Shown: one piece after another, positions 1 through 7,690 of the stretch
Layout: each line of letters starts with the position of its first letter
Position numbering within the stretch: the stretch's first letter is position 1
Assembly: GCA_964467255.1 (NCBI GenBank)
Contig: CAYXPR010000010.1
Coordinates: forward strand, 1-64,000
Length of the DNA stretch: 64,000 bases
Source of the DNA: CAYXPR01 sp964467255
Lineage (GTDB): Bacteria; Pseudomonadota; Alphaproteobacteria; Rickettsiales; RGZB01
Reading direction: 5' to 3'
Program-made: the position numbers and the translations under genes
The notes under the pieces: model-generated
Told to the model about the DNA's origin: nothing
The model's input: only the letters and a program-made list of their open reading frames with translations
Database searches by the model: none

Positions 1-66
1 GCCAAGCGGTAAGGCACCGGTTTTTGGTACCGGCGTTCCTAGGTTCGATCCCTAGCGCCCCAGCCA
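1..66 (+). tRNA. tRNA-Gln (anticodon TTG), 5' end outside the window
   Basis: The anticodon arm has a 5-bp stem (CCGGT/ACCGG) around the loop TTTTGGT, which places TTG in the anticodon. The T arm contains GGTTCGATCC. The 3' acceptor strand CGCCCCA (56-62), discriminator G63 and an encoded CCA (64-66) are present. The first acceptor strand and the base after it lie before base 1. The 3' end marks the left edge of AT-rich accessory DNA, the usual situation for a tRNA used as an insertion site. Confidence 0.93.
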
Positions 67-512
67 CTCTTTTCTCTCTCTAACTTAACTCACACCTGAG
101 ACGTAGGAATAAGCGCAGAATTTCGCCACAATTCCTAATTCACCGCCACATTCGAGATTGAGATTTTCCAGGCTATTGAAGCAAAATGCGATCCACTCTC
201 CCCTATTGTCTCAACTGCAAAGTTTTCGAGGTGGCGGTTTAGCAACTGTAAGTCATCTATACTTTGTGATTAAGAACAAAGATGTAATATTCCGGTTAAG
301 GGAAATTGGTGGTGTATGGACGTGAACCATGCCCCACGCGTTACTATTCCCTGTTGATAAGCCTTTTACAGGGTATTTTTCAAGAAAAGCAGGGAAAGTT
401 ACCCTATTTCACGGAAATCGCAGGCCATTGATTGGCTCTTTTCCTGGCTGCAATCAGAAATTCCCTAAAAACAGTAACAGGGAAACTATGTAGCTAATAG
501 ACGATTAGGTGA
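67..512. other. Non-coding stretch after tRNA-Gln with GGGAA-rich inverted repeats
   Basis: No convincing gene is seen in about 445 bases. The segment 347-484 is bounded by a 9-bp inverted repeat, TTCCCTGTT (347-355) and AACAGGGAA (476-484), and contains further AGGGAA/TTCCCT elements. The minus strand of about 120-245 reads as a short open frame without a start and may be the tail of a dead gene. The position between a tRNA 3' end and accessory genes fits an attachment-site scar or an intergenic repeat family (inference). Confidence 0.4.
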
Positions 513-1013
513 ATGTACCAATTCTATACAGGGATGTTAGCTTTCTCCATTAAAACCTACCTACCAAATAAGCTACAGCGAGAATGGATTGAAACGTCTG
601 AGCGCCCTATGGAGGTGTTGTTGGCAGATATCCTGGCAACTATTCTGACATCAGTACCATTATTGGCCGAGAAGACCAGGCAGCGAAAAGAAGAAGAGAA
701 TCAGCGGCGGATTGAAGAAAATAGGCGCCACGAAGAGGCGCAGCGCCAGAAATTGGAAGATAACCGTTGGCATCGTTTTATGGAAATCGCTCATCAATGG
801 CGTGATGCTGAGATCGCGAGTAGCTTTATTGCCACGTTAAAGCAGCTACCGGTAGATGGGGCCCAACAAGCAGGCGCCAAGACAATGGATGAATGGATGC
901 AGTGGGCAGAGATGCAGCTATTATCCCGTAATCCTCTTAATAAAGGCGCCAAAGAGATATGGGACTCAGTATCCAAAACGACTGCTTACACCTACAGGAA
1001 TCAAGATTCTTAG
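513..1013 (+). CDS. Hypothetical protein with charged coiled coil, probably an N-terminally truncated remnant
   Basis: The 166-residue product has no signal peptide. Residues about 1-50 look like the end of a folded domain (KTYLPNKLQREW region). Residues 53-85 form a strongly charged Glu/Arg-rich helix, likely a coiled coil, and the remainder is helical with several Trp. I recall longer alphaproteobacterial hypothetical proteins with this C-terminal pattern, so this may be the back half of a gene broken at the island edge. No good ribosome binding site precedes the start. Function unknown. It is the only plus-strand gene in the first 7.6 kb and is not part of the downstream operon. Confidence 0.5.
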   Translation: MYQFYTGMLAFSIKTYLPNKLQREWIETSERPMEVLLADILATILTSVPLLAEKTRQRKEEENQRRIEENRRHEEAQRQKLEDNRWHRFMEIAHQWRDAEIASSFIATLKQLPVDGAQQAGAKTMDEWMQWAEMQLLSRNPLNKGAKEIWDSVSKTTAYTYRNQDS

Positions 1014-1134
1014 CCCAAATTAGACATTCATTTTGTATTCCAGCAGCACACTGAGAGTACTACTGCTAAAGTAAACCTGCCGCACAGCCATTTTTCTATG
1101 ATGCTAAAAATTCATATAAAAAAATTGCTTAAGT

Positions 1135-1509
1135 CTAATTGCTGTGATTACTAACAAGAGCCTCTATGAGTTTAATTATTTTTTTTCTTAGCCCAGGGTC
1201 AGAAACTTGGCGAAAAAGCTGGAGTAATTTATCTGCATCATTCTGAATTTCGTCATGCTCAACCGCATGAAGCGGGGCTTCCAAGCTATAGCCATCGAAA
1301 ACTTCATTCACATTGAAACCCAAGACTGCAGCCATTTCATATAAACGGCTGCAGCTGATACGATTTACGCCGCTCTCGTATTTATTTAATTGTTGGTAAG
1401 TAACTCCGATCTTTTCAGCAATTGCTCCTAAACTTTGGCCAGATTGGCGGCGAAGTGATCGTATTTTTTTACCTACATAAAGATCGAAGGGATGGGGCTG
1501 GTTTTGCAT
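1135..1509 (-). CDS. XRE-family transcriptional regulator
   Basis: The product has 124 residues with a lambda-repressor type helix-turn-helix at about 13-67: SGQSLGAIAEKIGVTYQQL contains the turn and recognition helix, followed by NKYESGVNRIS. The C-terminal half is a short helical tail, as in many alphaproteobacterial XRE repressors. It is the last gene of the minus-strand operon and starts one base after the stop of the sensor gene (stop at 1511), so it is probably translated by coupling. It is the obvious candidate to bind the TAAGGTTAT motifs at 6087-6101 and 6835-6870 and to control the operon (inference). Whether it answers the sensor upstream directly cannot be seen. Confidence 0.88.
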   Translation of the reverse strand: MQNQPHPFDLYVGKKIRSLRRQSGQSLGAIAEKIGVTYQQLNKYESGVNRISCSRLYEMAAVLGFNVNEVFDGYSLEAPLHAVEHDEIQNDADKLLQLFRQVSDPGLRKKIIKLIEALVSNHSN

Positions 1510-1510
1510 A

Positions 1511-2917
1511 TCAATTCAAATAATTATTTGAGACAAGGTTGCGAGGTAATGTAAGACTAACTGAAGATTTATGTTCACCGATATCAATCGATAGATTGCC
1601 GTTGTTCATTTTAGCATAAATTGTGGCGCTCAATAAGTGCCTTCTGTTCTCAGCGGATTCAAAACTATTCATAAAGTGGTGCAATGCAGCGCCTAGGTCA
1701 AAGTTAAAAACAATTAAAACCTCATTGTTCTTAGACACTTTGTAGTCCACTCGAATGTTTTCTGGCGCGATACTCGTAGTTAAGAATAAAACGACACTCT
1801 CGATGGTTTGGTATAAAGCCTCCTTCTTACAATCTATTATAAGCGGGAGTTGTAATTTAGAAATGAGTATCTTAGATGTCTCATACTTCTTATTTAGACT
1901 ATCAAAGATTGAAGCAATAAGGCTATCCAATTCAACCGACTCAAAGGATCCTATGGTTTTCGTTTGAGTTTCAATTGCGCTAGCAACTCGCTCTATCGAA
2001 GCGATTATATCTTCGTTACTTGAGTTAAGTACATCAAAAGAAACCTTATATTCTTTGTTTATCTTTCCAAAAATCTTGTTATCAATGACCGTACGACAGA
2101 TTTTTGTTGTCGCAGTGGCATCTTCTGATTCGTAAACCAGGAAATCGAGGGCCGTCTTTGTATTGTTAGCTAGTGCGAGGAGCTCATTTTTATCTCGGAT
2201 ATTTTGTTGCCGCAGTTCCTCTGCCCTTCTGAGGATTAATTGTATTGCAAGTGTTAGTAACGCCAATTCATCCCTATTATTCGTTTTTGTTAGTCCTAAT
2301 TTATTTCTTTCAAGGGCATCTTTAGTCGTTCCCACAAGTTTATTAATTGGATCTGAAATAATGGACTGCATTCGCAGCGCAAGTGGGAAGGATATTGTAC
2401 TAATACAAAAAATGATGACAGCGAGTGCTGTTAAGGTTTGTTTTTGAATGTAATTATTTATGTTATCAAGAGAAGCTTCTATGTAGAGGTAGCCAATAAT
2501 ATCTCCGGAATCTAGCATAGTGTGCATCACTGACATCTTATCATCAGTAATTTCTTGTTTCATAATGGGAGTTGGAGGACACTTTTTAAGTTTTTGATTC
2601 TCCAAGCCAAATTCAACAAAGATATTTTTCTTAGAGTTATACAAGCAGGCCAGGCTAAAGCTTGGTTTTGTAGCAAGACTCCGTAAATTCAACAGTGCTG
2701 TTTTCTTATCATCAAAAATAACTGCAGCATTACTATTGCTACCAACGATTTCTGCACTAGACACCATTTCTTCCAAAAGACTCGTTTTTATAGCTTTTAC
2801 GCCAGAGTAGCTTGTTACCAAGATTGTTATTAGAATCGAGGTTGTCGTTATAAGTATAATAATGAGGACCAGCTTGGTTCTTACGGATAGGTAACTAATG
2901 TACTTTGCAAATGACAT
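1511..2917 (-). CDS. Membrane sensor with CHASE8-like domain and HAMP; degenerate histidine kinase core
   Basis: The product has 468 residues. Transmembrane helix 1 is at about 14-36, a periplasmic CHASE8-like sensor at about 37-160, transmembrane helix 2 at about 163-182 and a HAMP linker at about 183-237. The remaining 230 residues keep the outline of a HisKA plus HATPase region: a coiled helix at 240-270, a helix where the N box should be, and a final GNLSIDIGEHKSSVSLTLPR resembling the last strands of HATPase_c. However, there is no phospho-acceptor H-E/D motif, no Asn-containing N box and no DxGxG motif. I read it as a pseudokinase (inference). It overlaps the YfiR-like gene by one base. 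The TonB receptor, DUF4154 and sensor order is a known association, so the ligand probably comes through these partners. Confidence 0.75.
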   Translation of the reverse strand: MSFAKYISYLSVRTKLVLIIILITTTSILITILVTSYSGVKAIKTSLLEEMVSSAEIVGSNSNAAVIFDDKKTALLNLRSLATKPSFSLACLYNSKKNIFVEFGLENQKLKKCPPTPIMKQEITDDKMSVMHTMLDSGDIIGYLYIEASLDNINNYIQKQTLTALAVIIFCISTISFPLALRMQSIISDPINKLVGTTKDALERNKLGLTKTNNRDELALLTLAIQLILRRAEELRQQNIRDKNELLALANNTKTALDFLVYESEDATATTKICRTVIDNKIFGKINKEYKVSFDVLNSSNEDIIASIERVASAIETQTKTIGSFESVELDSLIASIFDSLNKKYETSKILISKLQLPLIIDCKKEALYQTIESVVLFLTTSIAPENIRVDYKVSKNNEVLIVFNFDLGAALHHFMNSFESAENRRHLLSATIYAKMNNGNLSIDIGEHKSSVSLTLPRNLVSNNYLN

Positions 2918-3423
2918 CAGCGAACCTCTTTTGCCACTTGTAGCAACTGAGATCTTATTCTAATACCTGCAGTTCTGGCCGCCGATGTGTTAATCAGAAA
3001 CCTTATCTTATTGTCATCATTCGTAAAGGCTATGATTCCACCGTTTTCTAGAAAATCCCTGTCATCGCCAATTGTTAAAATTGGGGATTTTCGCGCCGCT
3101 CGCAAGACATCTTTCTCATACGCAGTAACAGCTCGGCCTATAAACAGAATTTTACAACCTTTAAGCGGGCTGTCTCTAAAGATATTTGCCAAATGAATAT
3201 GATTTCCTGTATTTTTATTTAAAATAATTCTCAAAGAAGAAAATAAAAGCCTATCTCCCATAATACAAAGCGTTTTTCTTTTTGTATCTCCTGGCCATTC
3301 AATAAACTTAATAAAATTATAAATATAGACAGCCTTTATATTGGTTTCCTTGTATGCACCACCAGCATAAGAAAATACTGGTGAAAAAAAGAGCAAAAAA
3401 ACGAAGACATATAGAAGACGCAT
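2917..3423 (-). CDS. YfiR/DUF4154-family periplasmic protein
   Basis: The product has 168 residues with a signal peptide (residues 1-20). It then shows the family pattern: AVYIYNFIKFIEWP near the mature N-terminus, a CKILFIG strand near the middle, PILTIGDD, and a C-terminal IRFLINTSAARTAGIRI segment. YfiR proteins are periplasmic regulators that bind and restrain membrane sensors, as in the Pseudomonas YfiBNR system. DUF4154 genes are often placed between TonB receptors and sensor kinases. Here it is joined by one-base overlaps to both the receptor (3423) and the sensor (2917). A role as the periplasmic link between receptor occupancy and the sensor is inferred from this order. No unusual features. 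Confidence 0.85.
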   Translation of the reverse strand: MRLLYVFVFLLFFSPVFSYAGGAYKETNIKAVYIYNFIKFIEWPGDTKRKTLCIMGDRLLFSSLRIILNKNTGNHIHLANIFRDSPLKGCKILFIGRAVTAYEKDVLRAARKSPILTIGDDRDFLENGGIIAFTNDDNKIRFLINTSAARTAGIRIRSQLLQVAKEVR

Positions 3424-5432
3424 TAGAATTTTGAAGAGAGCTTTAGATAGAAGCTCCTCCCAATCTCAGAATCTGGCTCGTTAAGGGCGCGAGTGAATTC
3501 TTGGGTCTTATCGTCAAGAAGATTCTGCCCGTAAGCGGCAAGCTCAATCCCCGGAACAACATGCCAAGCGAGGCGGCTATTTAATCTAAAATAGGAAGGA
3601 ATATTACCCGTGGTAAGCTCGTCGACAAAATATAGGGTGTTATCGAATTCTATGTTGTGAGGAAGATCTAGGCGTGAACTAACGTTAAATTGATGATTTG
3701 GTGTTTTCCCCTCATCTCTTTGAATAACGCCGTCTCTGCTACTAATTTCGGGGTCAATATCGATGTCAATAAAGCTATACGAGCCATACAACTCCCAATC
3801 ATTGCCTGCTTTCCAAGTGCTTGAAACCTCAAAGCCCTTGGATTTACCGGTTGCTTTATTGGAAAAATAGAGCGGCAAGGCAGTGTCTCCAAATGAACTG
3901 CCAGGCTCCGTCGTTCTTATACTGTCATAAATATTAAAAAAGCTTGCTATATCAAATGACAGGTTTGATCTAGGAAGAATACGATACCCCAATTCATATG
4001 CTGTCAACTTTTCCGATGTGATGTCGTTGTTTCCAAGCCAGCGAATAAATCCACGGTCTTTTATGGCGCCGACCACAAGGTTGATGTCATTCTCTGAACG
4101 ACTAGGCGTTCGGACGGCCCGAGAGACGCTTCCCCAAACAGTTTCAGTGTTTGATGGGTACCAAGCTAGCCGGAGATTTGGCTGTAGTTCACCGCCAGTA
4201 TAATCATTTACTTCATATTTGGCGCCTGTGGTAATTAAGAGCTTATCATCGATTATATAGTATTTGTTTTCAAGAAATATGCTGTAAAGGTCTTCTGTGG
4301 CACTTGAGGATTCGTAGCTAAAATAATCGCTGCCATTAAAACTATCCCAGACATGCCGATAACCAGAACCCCAGATGAGTTGACTCTTTTTGTTAACGAT
4401 AATCTCCTGCTGAAAATCAAAGTCAGTTTGTGAAATATCAATTTCAATATTGGCAAAATGTCTGCTGCTCTTATCCACATAAGCTTGGAAAGTGTTTTTG
4501 TGCCCTGCATTATTGGTAAAACTCCAACGTCCAAGCAGATTACCGCCACCAATATCTCCTGTGTCAGGTATTTCTTTAACGTACGGATCGCTATGCATTG
4601 GTAAGTACAGTGTTAGGTCTTCCTCGCCTGTATAGATATCACCTTGGATGGTTAAAAGACTGCCAATTGACTGTTTCTGGTGATCACCCCGGAACCCGGC
4701 GCGAGAGAATTTCCAATTGTTTTTTAAGTCGTTATCGTGCAAGTCTGTTTCAGAATCCCTATTAAAAACTTTACTATAAGCTCGGTATGCCCAGCCCCCT
4801 TCAGACTTTTCACCATGCCGTGCCTCTAGAAAACCACGTTCCTTATTACCATACCCCGCGCTTACATAGCTGCCGGCGGTTTCAGTAGATTTTTTGGTAA
4901 TGACATTGATGATGCCGTTCACAGCATTTGCCCCCCATAGGGTAGCGCCAGGACCGCGAATAATTTCAATTCTATCTATGTCTTCAAAGAGTGTGTCTTG
5001 CGCATCCCAAAATACACCAGAAAATTGGGGTGTATAAACGCTTCTTCCGTCGATAAGAATTAATAATTTGTTACTTAGCGTATCATTGAAACCTCTTGAA
5101 GAGACAGCCCACTTATTTGCACTGGCTTGGGCCACAGAAATACCAGGTACCTGCCTTAATAACTCTGGGATTGTGGTTGCTCCAGAGCGGCGAATATCTT
5201 CATTGGTAATAACGTGAATAGCAGCAGCAGAGCGAAAAGAGTCTTCTTCTGTTTTAGACACAGATGTGACATTAATCCGGCCTAATTCAGCCAAGGGCTC
5301 ATCTAAGAGCTCCTGAAGCTCATCCTCTGTTGCAGCAATCCCGCTGTTGGGAAAGCCTAACAAAAAAAGGGCAGTGCACCCAATGCACTGCCCAAAAGAA
5401 ATTCCCAATACCTTACAGATTTTATTAATCAT
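3423..5432 (-). CDS. TonB-dependent outer-membrane receptor
   Basis: The product has 669 residues with a signal peptide (1-34). A plug domain spans about 50-175 with the typical INVTSVSK start, the ITNEDIRRSGATTIPELLRQVPG block and the IEIIRGPGATLWGANAVNG block. A barrel of about 490 residues ends in Phe, as expected for BAM-inserted proteins. The sequence belongs to the subfamily commonly seen next to DUF4154 and sensor kinases. It shows no clear haem- or siderophore-specific feature. Its start codon shares one base with the stop of the HDO gene. In this operon the natural guess is uptake or sensing of the molecule made by the two upstream enzymes, but a metal complex or another ligand is equally possible. 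Confidence 0.92.
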   Translation of the reverse strand: MINKICKVLGISFGQCIGCTALFLLGFPNSGIAATEDELQELLDEPLAELGRINVTSVSKTEEDSFRSAAAIHVITNEDIRRSGATTIPELLRQVPGISVAQASANKWAVSSRGFNDTLSNKLLILIDGRSVYTPQFSGVFWDAQDTLFEDIDRIEIIRGPGATLWGANAVNGIINVITKKSTETAGSYVSAGYGNKERGFLEARHGEKSEGGWAYRAYSKVFNRDSETDLHDNDLKNNWKFSRAGFRGDHQKQSIGSLLTIQGDIYTGEEDLTLYLPMHSDPYVKEIPDTGDIGGGNLLGRWSFTNNAGHKNTFQAYVDKSSRHFANIEIDISQTDFDFQQEIIVNKKSQLIWGSGYRHVWDSFNGSDYFSYESSSATEDLYSIFLENKYYIIDDKLLITTGAKYEVNDYTGGELQPNLRLAWYPSNTETVWGSVSRAVRTPSRSENDINLVVGAIKDRGFIRWLGNNDITSEKLTAYELGYRILPRSNLSFDIASFFNIYDSIRTTEPGSSFGDTALPLYFSNKATGKSKGFEVSSTWKAGNDWELYGSYSFIDIDIDPEISSRDGVIQRDEGKTPNHQFNVSSRLDLPHNIEFDNTLYFVDELTTGNIPSYFRLNSRLAWHVVPGIELAAYGQNLLDDKTQEFTRALNEPDSEIGRSFYLKLSSKF

Positions 5433-6088
5433 TAAGTTCTCTTCTTAAAAGCATCCCTAAATATGGCAGACCACAAGATACCAAAATCTTTAGCACCTGA
5501 GATAATTTCTTGAGCATGTGATTTAAGATACGCATTGCAGATTTTCTCAGCTTCAGCACCATGATGCACATCGGCCTCCAAGTGAACTCTTAGCCAACGA
5601 GATTGGGTCTTTTTAAGAGAGAGTCGTTTCATTAAAGCTATGCAATCCGCTGCAAGGTATTTGGAAATATTTTCAAAGACGTAAACAGCACCTAAGTATT
5701 TAAGTGCATCGTCATGAGAAATGTCATTCCAAAAATGGCGATATTCTATAATAGTAGTGGGCGTTTCTAGCGAGACGCTTCTACCAAATCCTTCAAGGTC
5801 TCTTTGTGCGAGGAGGTAGTGCCCGCGCTCTTCTTTTGCCTGCTGGACAAAATATTGCTGCAGTTCTTCGGAGGGACTTCTTTGCGCGGCGGTTTTTAGC
5901 TGAGCCTCGCTTGTTAGCGTATAATGATACATTGTATCTAAAAAATGCATGTACCCTTCCAAATCACAGAGCTGAATGAAAGGAGCGATTTGCCCTGCAG
6001 CCTCAATAACGAACTCATCTAGAAGTTCAAAGGCGGAAATAGAAGTAACTTTTTTAAAAGCGAGAGAATGTTTCATAAAAAAATCCAT
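5432..6088 (-). CDS. Haem-oxygenase-like diiron oxidase/oxygenase (HDO, iron-containing redox enzyme family)
   Basis: The product has 218 residues and is all helical. The metal ligands of the HDO superfamily (UndA, SznF, CADD) can be recognised: E87-x2-H90 (EERGH), E139 (VFEN) and H169-x3-D173-x2-H176 (HLEADVHH). Known members use a transient diiron centre for oxidative decarboxylation, N-oxygenation or desaturation. They are not thiaminases of the TenA type, which lack this set. An alternative start, MKHS at 6076, would shorten it by four residues, and neither start has a strong ribosome binding site. It follows the LuxI/FeeM-like gene and is joined to the TonB receptor by a TAATG overlap, so it likely modifies the acylated product. 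The substrate is unknown. Confidence 0.82.
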   Translation of the reverse strand: MDFFMKHSLAFKKVTSISAFELLDEFVIEAAGQIAPFIQLCDLEGYMHFLDTMYHYTLTSEAQLKTAAQRSPSEELQQYFVQQAKEERGHYLLAQRDLEGFGRSVSLETPTTIIEYRHFWNDISHDDALKYLGAVYVFENISKYLAADCIALMKRLSLKKTQSRWLRVHLEADVHHGAEAEKICNAYLKSHAQEIISGAKDFGILWSAIFRDAFKKRT

Positions 6089-6101
6089 AACTTAAGGTTA
6101 T
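6087..6101. promoter_or_regulatory. Near-palindromic operator candidate before the HDO gene
   Basis: The 15-bp sequence ATAACTTAAGGTTAT has outer arms ATAAC/GTTAT and contains TTAAGGTTAT (6092-6101). A near copy, CTAAGGTTAT, is at 6835-6844 and an inverted relative, ATAACCTATG, at 6861-6870. The site lies in the 46-base gap between the acyltransferase and HDO genes and touches the upstream HDO start codon. I infer a binding site for the operon's XRE protein, or less likely another regulator. Confidence 0.45.
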
Positions 6102-6134
6102 ATTATAATTTTGTATCTCTATCAATTGGTTCGT

Positions 6135-6764
6135 TTATGCAGCAACTTGCTCTTGGTAAGACACCTGTCTTAAATCTACATAAATAAGGTAGAGAGAAAG
6201 CTTGCTATCGTAGTGGCTGTATATCCTTCTGTCAGGGGTCTTTATATCTTCTCGTATTGTCATTTTTAATCCGATTTTGTTATAAATCATTCTGTATCTG
6301 CGCGCCTTACTGAGCGTGGCTTCTCCAAAAATGAAAGAGCAGCCCATCGATATTGCCTCAGTTGTCATTAGGCGGAGCATCTCTAAGCTGTGATAGCCAG
6401 TTTGATATTGGGGCAAAAGAACAAGTCGTGAGAACTCACAATATTTCAGCTCTCGGATAGAAATTTCAGGTAATGCGGCAGATAAACTGAAACCATCGCT
6501 TTCTATAGGAATTTTATGTTCTGTGGTAGTAGAGCAAATAATTCTAGCCCCACCAACACAGCGCCCACGAACCTGAGCCACTAAAATAGTACTTAAAGTA
6601 TCAAATTCTTTTTCGTATTCTAGGAATTCATTGGAATAAAGCTCATTCTTTATGCGTCCATACTGTGCCAGTAGGTGGGTATTTTTTGTAAAAGAATATT
6701 CCACCTGCGCAGTTGGTTCTAAAATGGGAAGAGTTTCTCTTTTTTGGGCTATTACTGATTTCAT
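6135..6764 (-). CDS. LuxI/FeeM-like GNAT acyltransferase (autoinducer or N-acyl amino acid synthase-like)
   Basis: The start at 6764 is chosen because AAGGAGCG stands 4 bases upstream; a longer frame to 6797 lacks such a site. The product has 209 residues. The fold markers of acyl-homoserine lactone synthases and N-acyl amino acid synthases are present: acidic D55 before a hydrophobic strand, VGGARI with R74, the E110-F-S-R113 motif (ExSR in LuxI), then a helix and MGCSFIFGEAT. The N-terminal Arg/Phe/Trp acyl-pocket signature of classical LuxI proteins is weak, so an acyl-ACP dependent N-acyl amino acid synthase (FeeM-like) or exosortase-associated acyltransferase is as likely as a true quorum-sensing synthase. 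It is the first gene of the operon. The product is not predictable from sequence. Confidence 0.75.
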   Translation of the reverse strand: MKSVIAQKRETLPILEPTAQVEYSFTKNTHLLAQYGRIKNELYSNEFLEYEKEFDTLSTILVAQVRGRCVGGARIICSTTTEHKIPIESDGFSLSAALPEISIRELKYCEFSRLVLLPQYQTGYHSLEMLRLMTTEAISMGCSFIFGEATLSKARRYRMIYNKIGLKMTIREDIKTPDRRIYSHYDSKLSLYLIYVDLRQVSYQEQVAA

Positions 6765-6834
6765 AAAACGCTCCTTTTTTAGGATTAATATCCGCAAGAA
6801 AATCTCGTGGATAAGGCGCCTTCACTATAATAAT

Positions 6835-6878
6835 CTAAGGTTATTTTCTAATTATATTTTATAACCTATGGTTGAAAA
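6835..6878 (-). promoter_or_regulatory. Candidate promoter with flanking operator half-sites for the six-gene operon
   Basis: On the minus strand a perfect TATAAT lies at 6851-6856, with a weak -35 candidate TTTTCA (6873-6878) 16 bases upstream. The -10 element is bracketed by inverted half-sites, CTAAGGTTAT (6835-6844) and ATAACCTATG (6861-6870), matching at 8 of 10 positions with a 16-base spacer. This arrangement fits repression by a dimeric regulator such as the XRE protein of the same operon (inference). The acyltransferase start lies about 80 bases downstream. Confidence 0.45.
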
Positions 6879-7213
6879 AAGGCGTGTCCACTATTAGTGG
6901 TATTTTTTGGCTTAGTGAACCGCTACGACGTGGCTGTTGTGATTGCGATCTCATAGTTATTTTTAATGCCTTCGCCGTTCTCAGGGTTTTTGCGACAAAG
7001 TCCTAGCACCCATCCTCTTTTTATGAACTACACTAATATCTTTGCTGTAGTTTTAGACGTAGACGAATGAGTCGCTACTCTGATACTCGACCTTGCCATA
7101 GAACTTGTCTTTACTATTAGCTCTAGGCACCTCCGCTGTGTGAAAAAGCAGCCTCGTATCTTTGGCCTGCACTATAAGCCGCAGATGTATGGATGATGGT
7201 GGTATTATGAAAG
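6879..7213. other. Non-coding stretch
   Basis: About 335 AT-rich bases lie between the operon promoter and the small gene at 7214. I see no start-bearing frame, strong hairpin or repeat in it. Confidence 0.5.
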
Positions 7214-7411
7214 TTAATGAACGCTCTCTCCACGATGCTTGTAAGACAAATCCTGTATTGCCTGCATAACCGCCAACCAGACAGAAGCATCTTTTGCATC
7301 ATCTATCTTGGCAAGCTCCCGCATATGCGCTAAAGCATGGGATTCTGCATCAGCACCGTACATTTTTATAAATAAACGCGCTTTTATATAAATAGCTTTA
7401 TTTGAAATCAT
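7214..7411 (-). CDS. Small conserved-type helical protein, 65 residues
   Basis: The short cytoplasmic product follows the pattern A-x-L-x-I-x-x-x-G-x-D-A, then a helix with two His and Met, then D-x-A-x-V-W-x-x-x-x-A-I-x-x-L. This layout recurs in small alphaproteobacterial hypothetical proteins. I believe it is a real family member, but I cannot name its function. It stands alone, with 280 non-coding bases upstream and divergent spacing from the lipoprotein gene at 7691. A GGAGG-like sequence precedes the start (the CCTCC at 7416-7420 on the plus strand). Confidence 0.55.
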   Translation of the reverse strand: MISNKAIYIKARLFIKMYGADAESHALAHMRELAKIDDAKDASVWLAVMQAIQDLSYKHRGESVH

Positions 7412-7690
7412 AAAACCTCCATCAGGAATTAAGGCTACTCCTTAAGTTTGTTCCCCGGAAGTGGTAAAAATTAACTCTAAAACTACACAATCTCTACAAA
7501 GGGCAGCCTGTGTGTTATGTCTATTAAAATCAACACCTTGCAGAAAGTATTCTGTGTAAATTACTGCTTTGTAAAAATAGGCATGTTATTAATAAGAATG
7601 GGCGCCGAATTATAGTAAACAACTTGCAAGTCACTGGCGTCTAATGATGTAGTGGTGTGACATCAGTCAGCCGCCGGGGTAGAATGTAAT

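Noticed and set aside
1511..2917. Ordinary sensor histidine kinase
   Set aside because: The phospho-acceptor His, N box and glycine boxes are not visible.
5432..6088. TenA/thiaminase II
   Set aside because: The size and helical fold are similar, but the metal-ligand pattern HxxxDxxH with E and ExxH fits HDO enzymes and no thiamine genes are nearby.
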